Shown here: positions 19,737-27,738 of the stretch, piece by piece
How positions within the stretch are numbered: position 1 is the stretch's first letter
How the letters are laid out: each line of letters opens with the position of its first letter
NCBI RefSeq assembly: GCF_010093535.1
Contig: NW_022985193.1
Location: 640,320-668,057 of the forward strand
Length of the DNA stretch: 27,738 nucleotides
Source: Lindgomyces ingoldianus
Lineage: Eukaryota; Ascomycota; Dothideomycetes; Pleosporales; Lindgomycetaceae
Direction: 5' to 3'
Translations under genes and position numbers: made by a program
The notes under the pieces: generated by a model
Databases searched by the model: none
What the model was told of the DNA's origin: nothing
Seen by the model: only the letters and a program-made list of their open reading frames with translations

Positions 19737-19855
19737 TCACAATTTTAAAGTAACATGCTGCAGCTTTTATAACAATTTGCTTAAATTATATTTCAAGTTA
19801 CCTAGCAAACCTTATGTCTAAAGGTTCCTTGTATCTGCTCTATCCTTGCTTTACC

Positions 19856-19995
19856 CTAGGATTGCTACTTTTTAGTAATAGTAATTACTATTACTATAAG
19901 CACCTAGTAATTACTATGCAACTTTTTAGCCCTAGCAATAGTAATTACTATTACTAGGTATGTATAGTAATTACTATAGTAATCTAGTAATTTCT
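19856..19995. mobile_element. hAT-MITE-related remnant
   Basis: Opens with CTAGGATTGCTACTTTTTAG, which is the MITE terminus at 13260 (CAGGGTTGCCACTTTTA) with RIP-like changes. It contains at least four AGTAATTACTA palindromes within 140 bp. No clean right end or target duplication was found. It is probably a diverged or rearranged member of the same family. Confidence 0.6.
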
Positions 19996-20251
19996 ATTTA
20001 TTAAAAATAGTATAAAAGTATAACGTAAGTCTTCATTAGCTATTTAAAATTTATAGCACTTTTAACTTTATTTTTTATTATTTTACTTAGACTACTATAT
20101 TTAGATAAACTTAGTAAACTAAGTAAAATAATTCAACTAAATAAACTTAACGTTTACGTATATATTTACGTATATTTATATATTATTATATATATATACT
20201 TTACTTTTACTACTTTAGTAAGTGCTTATATTTTTTTAAAAGTATATTTTA
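19996..20251. other. AT-rich RIP-mutated DNA, no gene
   Basis: TA-rich filler with TATATATA runs before X copy 2. Nothing else was recognised. Confidence 0.6.
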
Positions 20252-21566
20252 TGTTGAATAGGCTCTTTTAGCTAGCTGCTTATAGTATAAGCGCTTAAGT
20301 AGCAAGAGTAAGAGTGGTGTACAGTGTGCACAGCGTACAGGGTAGGTAGGGTAAGGGCAACATGTTTCTAGTTCTATTGCTCTTATCTTTCCTCTATATA
20401 GAAAAAAAAGAGGATATTTAGATATTTGCGCATAAAGGTTTACACATAAGCATTATATAACATAAATATATAATCCTGCTTATGCGTAATTACTTATATC
20501 TAAGCTATAACACTACTACTATATATAAACATTAGTAACTTTTTGTTTTTATCTAAAAAGTTACTTTTCTTTTATCTATGTAGGTCTATCTAGTTATATT
20601 TTACCTATACTTTACTTTATTTATTAGAACTTACCTTAGTAATGCTGTACATTAAAATAAGCTAGTTATACTATATAAATAGCTTTATAAATAGTATAAA
20701 GTGTTTTAAGCTATTATTATCTAGACTTTATATGCTTACTTTATAAGTAATTTAGTAGTGTATAAGCTGTTTTATGTAAAGTTTTATAATAAAATAGTGT
20801 AGGATCTTTATATAAGCAGGTGTGTAAAGAGGTGTATATAATAAGGGGGTTTTTTTTTAACTTTTTTTTCTTTATTCTTTACTTTTTAAGCCCTACTATA
20901 TAATTCCCTAGCTCTTTTTTCTTTTTATACAGTGCTAACAGTAACAGATACTCCTGCCTGTACACACACACACACACACACACACGCAGATGTCTCTCTA
21001 GCCCTCCTTCTCTACCTCTAGCGCGGTTAGCGCGGGCGTTTTTAACGTCCTTATGTAGTCTAGCAGCCTAGGGCGCATTTATGTTACCCTTTTAACTAGT
21101 TCTACTACTAATTAGCAGTTTATATAGCATCTTAGTATAAATATATAAACTTTTTTAGCTTTTTTACTTTTTTTTATATAAAATGCTAATTATAAATAAG
21201 CTAAAAAGTAGCATGTAGTAGCTTTACTATTTTATACTATTAACATTATTTTACCTACTAGCACTAATCTGCAGCTATAGGCAGCAAAAGTTATATATTA
21301 TAAAAAGTACTTTTATGCAGTCTTAGTCTAGAGTTATAGTTAAGTTTTAGTAACTTTATATGCTTATTATTATAGTAGCACTACTAGTGCTTTTTATTAT
21401 TATTAAGTATTATATGCTAGCTAACTTCTAGGCTAATGCTTACACCTTATACATATAGTAGAGCTATAGTCTGCATTATAACTACTACACATAAGGGGTG
21501 GTGTGTTCTAGAGAGAGCTTGTAGCTTTTTTTTTATATACTAGACAAATAAACTGTTTTTTGTATA
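20252..21566 (+). repeat. repeat X, copy 2, left part
   Basis: Begins TGTTGAATAGGCTC as in copy 1 and aligns with 3500 to about 4825. It shares the CA tract, the GC-richer patch (CTCTAGCGCGGTTAGCGCGGGCG) and the ATG after the CA tract. It is interrupted at 21567 by a Fot1-like element. Confidence 0.8.
20962..20985. repeat. (AC)n microsatellite in X copy 2
   Basis: Twelve AC units, the shorter counterpart of the CA tract at 4222-4259. Confidence 0.95.
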
Positions 21567-23413
21567 ACGTACCTAACGGGTTGGCCGGCCACACAGGTTG
21601 GCTAGCCACATTTGCCAAGCCCCTACTACACTCTACCTATCTACATAATGCCTTAACAACAACACTAGATTAAATCTTCTAAAGAACATTAGATATAGCT
21701 TACTTTTTAGGCTTTTAAATAAAACTTAAAACTCTTCTTATAACACACTGTAGCTATCTATAATGTCTTTTACATAACACTAAGTAATTAACACGCTAGA
21801 CAGCCTTTAGAAGTAGAATGCTAGCTTAAATTAAAGAATCTAACTAAGCTTAAGAAAAAAGTAGTTGTTAAGTATATACTTAAGCTTATTACATGTAAAT
21901 TTCCCTCTAGGCTTACAGCTATAGCTAATATAGCTAATTTTTTACGCGCAGAGCGTAATCTAGGCTAGGTTAGCTTAAACTAGCCTAGTATGTAGGTTAA
22001 GCACTGCTCTAAGTTTATAATAAAGTTTAATTATAAGTATAATTATAAAAGAGTACTTTATAAGAATCTAAAGGTTATCTAGAGCTAGTTTTGCCTAGTA
22101 GCTAACATAAAAGCTAAGTATAGTATCTAGAATAAAGACATGTATAACTTTAATAAGTTAAGCTTTATAATAAGCTAAATATTAACTAGAGTAGTTATTA
22201 TAGCTTTAAAGAGATAAGAATAGCTAAAAGTAATATAGTAAAGTAATAAAAAGTAGATAATAGTTATTTAAAGTATTAATATAATAAAGTAAGCTATTTT
22301 ACTTTTTATTATCTTTAAAAGCTGCTATTACCTCTTTGTCTAGTATAAAAAGAAGAATCTGCCTTAAAACTAGGTTATTACAGTCTCTAAGAACAGCTAG
22401 ACAATAAATAAGCTTAGGCTATAGTAGTTAAAGCACTTTAATAAGCATATATAAAAAAAGTTATAGGCGCTTATTAGCTTTTTATTATTAATACCTATAA
22501 AAGCTATAACTTACTTAATTTTTAGTAGTACTATTAAAAAAATAAAATTATTACTATTTATATACTTTTACACTTATTACACCTTTTATAGCCTCTTAAT
22601 GTAGGTTATTTTGCCTTTTTAAAAAAGTATATAGGCGCTAAGCTAAAAATCTTATGTATAACTAAATTACTTATATTATAAAACTTAAGTTTCTACTATG
22701 CTTTATACACGCCTATAATATAGTAATTACTTTTAGTAATATCTAAAAAGAGTTTTAAAGCGCTAGTTTAGTTCTATTTAACTTAGAATAGGTTAAAATA
22801 GCCTTTAACATCTAGTTATGTACTTTATTACTACTACTACTTATTAATAATAAGCTTTAGCAGTTATAAACTTTTAGTAATACTTTTAAATTTAAGTTAT
22901 AATTAATGCTTATAAAGGTAAAAATTTAAAGGCATATAAATAGCTTACTAATGTTTATAGTAAAGGCCTTTAAAAAAGTTTTAAAATAGGCATTAATTAT
23001 TGCGCACAAGCTAGTGTTAGTGTAAAAGAAGATTATAAAGCTTTAAGCAGTAAATAAGGCTACTACGTAACATAAATTACATAAAAGAAAGCAGATTTAG
23101 GTAAAAAAAAACTTTAATAGTTAAGAATAAGGCTTGTCTAACTACTCTAAAGAAGTTTAAAGTGTGTAGTAATAGAAAAAAGCTAAAGACATAAATGCGC
23201 GCTAAAGAAGGTAAGCTAAGTTAAAGGTAATATAAGCAGTGTAATTAGACTAGGCATAACTTACATATATATAAGAAAGTAGTAAAAGTAGACTCTAAAT
23301 AATATCTTGTGTTGTATTACTCTATATAGGGCTAAAGTAGACTGTTTTACGCTAGAATAGAGTGGTTTTAGTAGAGGCTTAGCAAAAGTAGCCGGCTAAC
23401 CCGTTAGGTACGT
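21567..23413 (+). mobile_element. near full-length Fot1/pogo-like DNA transposon
   Basis: A 1847-bp element with terminal inverted repeats beginning ACGTACCTAACGGGTT, flanked by TA (21565-21566 and 23414-23415). X copy 1 shows the uninterrupted locus near 4825. The length fits Fot1-type elements (about 1.9 kb). It shares its termini and transposase similarity with the element at 1590 but has different subterminal sequence (GGCCGGCC-rich), so it is a related subfamily. The outermost 60 bp keep CG sites while the interior is heavily RIP-mutated. Confidence 0.9.
21680..23330 (+). pseudogene. Fot1-type DDE transposase relic
   Basis: The plus strand encodes a RIP-inactivated pogo/Fot1 transposase, the enzyme that would cut and paste the element at TA sites. 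The N-terminal CENP-B-like DNA-binding part includes NIANFLRAERNLGW at about 21930-21970. The start of the DDE domain shows KAKYSI-NKDMYNFNKLSF at 22110-22170, corresponding to the family's YNFDE motif with Asp lost. The C-terminal part shows LLHLLHLL-PLNVGYF at about 22570-22620, the RIP form of the HSSHLLQPLDVG motif. Stops are TAA/TAG at expected Gln/Trp sites, and small indels shift the frame. Limits are approximate. Confidence 0.8.
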
Positions 23414-25246
23414 TATATATATATATTTTAATCTTATAAAAAATAAGTGTGTATAATAAAAAAAAATAGAAAATAAGCTTTATATAAAAGTGTTGTTAGT
23501 TTAGTTAGTCTAAAGCATCTTTACACATAAAATCTAGCTAGTCTACAGATGCTTCTATCTAGACAGAGAGGCAGTTAGTTAGAACTAATAATTAAAAAGC
23601 CTAATTTAGTGTTTTCTTTATACATATATTTACTAAATTATTTTTACTATTAAGTTACTTAATTTTAGTAATTTGTTTTTTTATATAATTTATAAAGTAA
23701 TATAATATTAATTATAAGTTACTTTTTACTAGTAGCGCTTAGCTTAATAAAGTAATTATATAAAAACTTTAAATCTATATAAATTACTACTAAGATTAGT
23801 AGTAGTTTAAGTGTTTATATAATTTACTATAAAGTTATACTAAAAGTAATTATATTATTAAACTTTTTAACTATTTTATATAGTTTACTAGTAAAGACAC
23901 TTTTAGTTACTTTTTTACACTTAGTAGAATTCTAGTGTATAATGTTACCTAGTATTTTAAAGTAGTTACTTTACTTTATATAGTTTTTATTACTTAATAT
24001 AATTAAAAATCTTAGCTATAAGCTAAAGTTTTTATTATTAGCAAATAATTTATTTATAAAGATAAGCAGGTTTATATAATTAAGCTATAATAGTAAAAAA
24101 GTAAAACTACGCTTACTATTATCTATTTACTATTAGATTTATGTGTTAAGTGCTTAAATGTTATTATATAAAAAGTCTATAGTTTATGTAGTAATAAATA
24201 AGTTAAATGCTGCCTCTAGTTAACATATAAATATAATATATGCCTTTTTTACACACTACTTAATATATTATTATGTAGCATTCTTATCCTTTAAGTTAAT
24301 TATATAAAAGTAGCTTACTTATTTTTTTTAAAGTAAGAACTACTATGTTGTGTGTAAGTTTAATTCTTTTACTATTAAACTTAATAAGCTACTTTTTTAC
24401 TAAAATAGTTTTACTTTTTATATAAAACTTTACTTTTTATAGTTTTTTTTATATAAAATTTTTTATTATAATGCTTAAAGTGTTATCTATTTATAAGCTA
24501 GTAATACTAAAAGTATGCTTTTTTTATTTATAATTAAAAAGTAAAAGTTATATAAAAAGATGTGTATGCGCAGCTTTTCTTTATAGTAGTTATAGTATAT
24601 TTTAAACTAATATAGTTCTAATTTAGTAGCTTTATATAAGGGTTATATAACCTAGAGTATTATATTTAGTAGAAAGCTCTAGCGCATTTTTTTTAGTAGC
24701 TTTATATACAGTGTGCGCATAAGCTTATTTATTAATTAAATGTATACTTATATAATATTACATAGTTTAAAATGCATTTTATATATAGCTTTTAGGCTTA
24801 CTTTTATAGCTAAAAGTAGTTTCTAGCTTATCTTTTAAATAGTTAGTAATTAAGTAAAAAAAATAATTTTTATTCTAGTAGCTAGAAAACACTAGGTAGA
24901 ATTTTTTATATAGTTAAGTTATTTTGCTTTTTACTTTTTATATGAAGTAAAAGTTAAAAATTTAACTTTTATGCTTTATTAAGTTATACACTATAACTTT
25001 AAAAGTGCTATTAGTAATTAAGGTGTTTATTTTTATATAGTCTAATTTTTTTTAAATAGTTTTCTAGGTGTAGTAATTACACTATTTATATAAAGCTTAA
25101 TAAATAAGGCTTAATTATCTTTTTTTAGGTTAGAAATACTTAGTCTAGACTTTATATAAGTTTTCTTTACTTTTTACTTTTTTTAATATTTATATCTTTC
25201 TTTTACACTAGTGTAGCATTACTGTTCTAAGAGGCTTAGTTTATAG
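23414..25246 (+). repeat. repeat X, copy 2, middle part
   Basis: Resumes X after the Fot1-like element, aligning with about 4830-5944 and then 13990 to about 14745 of copy 1. Near 24508 it contains the intact TAATA target of the chromovirus. RIP-mutated throughout; no protein family recognised. Confidence 0.8.
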
Positions 25247-25461
25247 TGTGATGACAAGCACTGTCTCTACTACTGTATAGAGCTAGGGAAGCAAGGTAGA
25301 GTAGGTTAGCTCTATTTTAGCTAAACTAGGATAGGGAGTGAAGGAGGCGAAGGGTTTCTGTGAGAGAAAAGCTTGCGCAGCGCTAAGGCGCTAGCGCACT
25401 TGCTTAACCCTTAGCGAGATTATGTGACTAGCAGCGGAGCTTAACAAGCAGCACTGTTATA
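25247..25461. mobile_element. 215-bp solo LTR
   Basis: Starts TGTGATGACA and ends CTGTTATA, which could be a RIP form of TGTCACA. It is flanked by 5-bp duplications TATAG (25242-25246 and 25462-25466). X copy 1 has TATAG once at the same place near 14742, giving an empty site. It retains many CG sites (GCGCAGCGC, GGCGCTAGCGC). TGTGATGACA starts are frequent among fungal Ty1/copia LTRs, but with no internal sequence the superfamily is uncertain. Confidence 0.8.
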
Positions 25462-25548
25462 TATAGTAAGCTTTAGTTCTACCTTTACAGTATTTTTATA
25501 GGGCTGTTCTTTTTTTTTCTTTAAAAAATTCTTCTATATAGGGATTAG
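25462..25548 (+). repeat. repeat X, copy 2, right part
   Basis: The last portion aligning with copy 1 (up to TTAGTTTATCTA). Beyond this copy 1 is truncated, so the true end of X may lie further right. Confidence 0.65.
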
Positions 25549-26195
25549 TTTATCTAGATTATTTATTATAAGTAAGTTATTTTTTTTCTTTTCTTTGTAG
25601 TACAGTTTAACCTGCGTATATTAAAGCTTTAGTAGGCTATTTTTTTTAATAATAACATTTCTCTCTTTAATACTCTTAATTTTATATAGGCTAGTCTAGC
25701 CTTTTTTCTCCTCTCTATGCTATAATCTTTAAGCTAAAAAAAAGTTAAGAACTTTATATGTTATAAAGCTATTATAAGTGTTAATTATATAATTAATATT
25801 TACTTTTATATAGTTCTTTTAAAGTACTTTTATTACCTTCTATACTATGCTTACTTATGTAATAATGTCTAGTAATAGTAAAAAGTTTAAGTTAATTCTT
25901 AAGTATGCTTTAAAGACTAGCAGCGTAGGTACTAGACTATGCAGGCTAGCTATGTTGTTTAGAGCCTTAACTGCTATCTATAAAATAGCTTTATTATTTA
26001 TATAGTTACCTAGTTTAGTTTTTAAGATGTTAAACACTTATTTAAAAAGTGTGTGCACACGCTTAACCTTTTTAACTACTTAATATACTTTTATAAGCAT
26101 CTACTTATATATAGCTCTTAAAATACTACAACAGTTTATAAATGATCTGTAAAAGCAAAGCTTGCTTAGAGCAATAGTTAGCACATTAAGGTAGG
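25549..26195. other. RIP-mutated DNA, possible end of X or Tc1-like relic
   Basis: TA-rich DNA. A plus frame from ATG 25865 reads MSSNSKKFKLILKYALKTSS and continues for about 100 codons with two TAG/TAA stops to a TAA near 26152. The basic N-terminus followed by a helical region loosely recalls the DNA-binding head of Tc1/mariner transposases, but no catalytic motif follows. It may equally be the unique end of repeat X. Confidence 0.35.
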
Positions 26196-26711
26196 TGTAA
26201 GGCCGGATGTCCTAGAGCGGGATAAGATGGCCTCCCCTAGCCTGTTTAGAGGTCACATAACCTGTGCTTTGTATATAAGCATAAATCCTAACAAGTAAGG
26301 CTTAGCAGCAATTTATTTTTCTTATAATACACTTCTATTTTTCTTTAAAAGCTTACTTTTAGTGCTATCTATGCTATCTACTATTTTATCTTTATAGTAG
26401 GTTATTTAGGTTTAAGAATAGTTTATAATAATTTTTATAAATTATTATATCTTAGGTTGCTTAAAACTTATTTAATAAGTTTTTATATTAGCCTTAACTA
26501 TAACTTAACTTTATTTTTTATAGTTACTTTTATTTTTTTAAGTATTTAGTTGCACCTCTTCTCTTAGCTAGCTTAGTAGTTTTCTAATATCCTTTATATA
26601 AAGCCTATAGGTGTTAATAGCATTCCTAGGTTCTAAGTCCTTACACTTTAATATTCCTTTAAGTAGATTCTTACTGCATTTAGACCTATTATCTTGCCTG
26701 CGCTGTTACAT
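26196..26711 (+). repeat. LTR related to 2781-3131
   Basis: From TGTAAGGCCGGATGTCC to CGCTGTTACA, 516 bp with TGTAA/TTACA ends. The 3' 260 bp match the LTR at 2781-3131. The first 90 bp are scarcely RIP-mutated and carry a TATA-like GTATATAAGC at 26271-26280, as in an LTR promoter. No flanking duplication is visible (GTAGG versus TAGTT), and the left boundary could instead belong to another element. Confidence 0.6.
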
Positions 26712-27107
26712 AGTTGTAGCATAATGCTTAGCAAATTAGTATTAGACAGGTAATAGACATATAATAATAATATTTAACTACAGCATGTAAATAATTATAG
26801 CCTATAACTAAGCATAGCTAATACTAATCTCTAACACACTAATATAGCTAAAAAATATAGAATAAATATAGCTAACTATAATTTAAATATGTTTTATATA
26901 ACATATACTAAAGTAAACTACATATAAATTAATATTAAAGTGTACTTATATTAAGTATACTTTTTTATAAAAAAAATATATATAAAAAATATATAAACTA
27001 ATAAAAAAATTATAACTAACTAGTTAGTATGTTTTAAAAAAGATTTTACTTAACGTTATAGTTTATAAACTTAAATATATTAAGTATAGTAAGCTTTACT
27101 AATAACT
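26712..27107. other. AT-rich RIP-mutated DNA, no gene
   Basis: Extremely AT-rich with TATA runs. No element ends or coding frames were recognised. Confidence 0.6.
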
Positions 27108-27270
27108 TACTTTATTTTTTATAATACTATAAAGATAGTAAAATTATTACTATTTATATACTTTTTTACTTATTACACTTTTTATAGCTATTTAATATAG
27201 GTTATTTTACTTTTTAAAAAAGTATATAGGCGCTAAGCTAAAAACTTTATATATAACTAAATTACTTATT
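27108..27270 (+). mobile_element. Fot1-like transposase 3' fragment
   Basis: Aligns with about 22505-22675 of the Fot1-like element. It covers the RIP form of the HSSHLLQPLDVG region and the shared words AAAAAAGTATATAGGCGCTAAGCTA. It is more AT-rich than the first copy. No termini are present, so it is an internal remnant. Confidence 0.75.
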
Positions 27271-27738
27271 TTAAAGTATACTTATAAGTAAAGTAATACT
27301 TAAAAGTAAATAATAGCTAGCTAATTTTTAGCTTTAATTAAGTTAGTAAAATTTCTTTTTTAAAAACTAAAGGTTTATATAAATTTAAGATTAGTTATTG
27401 TCTAAATAAAAGTATCTAGATATGCTATTAAGCGTCACATATTATAGGCTTATATTATAGTTGCACACATAAATAGATAAATATTCCTTTCCTTTGCATA
27501 GACTTAGAAGAAAAAGAATAATTAACACTAGTTACCTACTACCCCCCCTGCGTAATGTGTACACTGTGCAACTCTCTTTGCCTTACACGTACTTGCTAAT
27601 TATAAATGCTAGCTAGCATAAAGCTTATTTAATAGTTATCTAGAAATTAGTTAATTATTAGCTATAATTAAAAAAACATGTTCTAGCCTTAGCTTTTAAC
27701 ATGTTTTTAATCTTATAATAGTCTTTCTTTTCTTTGCA
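27271..27738. other. RIP-mutated DNA, no gene
   Basis: TA-rich DNA with a less mutated patch at 27530-27600 holding CTACTACCCCCCCTGCG. The C-run could be a polypurine tract of a minus-strand retroelement, but no LTR could be matched beside it. Confidence 0.5.

Noticed and set aside
27538..27560. C-run as a polypurine tract of a minus-strand LTR element
   Set aside because: No adjacent LTR or partner could be matched in the window, so it is left as a note in the region entry.

Overview
The window looks like genomic DNA from a filamentous ascomycete (Pezizomycotina). The evidence is one gene with a 56-bp GT-AG intron, fungal LTR and DNA transposons, and long AT-rich tracts carrying the scars of repeat-induced point mutation (RIP). 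The scars are C-to-T and G-to-A changes, TA-rich sequence, and TAA/TAG stops replacing Gln and Trp codons in otherwise readable transposon frames. Species cannot be told from the sequence.

Layout. Bases 1-310 are unmutated sequence that opens with a 10-bp minisatellite. From about 311 to 14834 lies a transposon graveyard. It holds a plus-strand retrotransposon remnant (gag-like piece, pol tail, polypurine tract, 3' LTR) broken by a 1.1-kb inverted-repeat Fot1/pogo-like element. Next is a repeat called X here (copy 1). X is split by a complete 8.0-kb Ty3/gypsy chromovirus on the minus strand, whose 5' LTR in turn holds a 447-bp hAT-type MITE. Bases 14835-19400 are an island of normal composition. 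It contains a 5'-truncated aminoglycoside-phosphotransferase-like pseudogene, an unidentified small minus-strand ORF, a second decayed coding relic, and one intact housekeeping gene, TSR3 (18S rRNA aminocarboxypropyltransferase; two exons, 395 aa). From about 19400 to the end the graveyard resumes. It holds Fot1-like fragments, X copy 2 (split by a 1.85-kb Fot1-like element and a 215-bp solo LTR), another LTR and more remnants.

How the parts relate. Comparing the two X copies, and the two chromovirus LTRs, gives internal empty-site controls for four insertions: 5-bp TSD TAATA for the chromovirus, 8-bp TSD CTTCTAAC for the hAT MITE, TA for Fot1-like elements, and 5-bp TATAG for the solo LTR. 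This yields a relative nesting order and lets the direction of RIP be read directly.

The only gene judged likely functional is TSR3, which sits between direct repeats of X. The most notable signals are a chromodomain plus a Cys-rich antisense ORF in the chromovirus, a mosaic of RIP in its LTRs, a near-perfect hairpin of the transposase 5' half, and the unidentified repeat X. I found no rRNA, tRNA, CRISPR or operon. No wholly new functional system can be demonstrated from this sequence alone.
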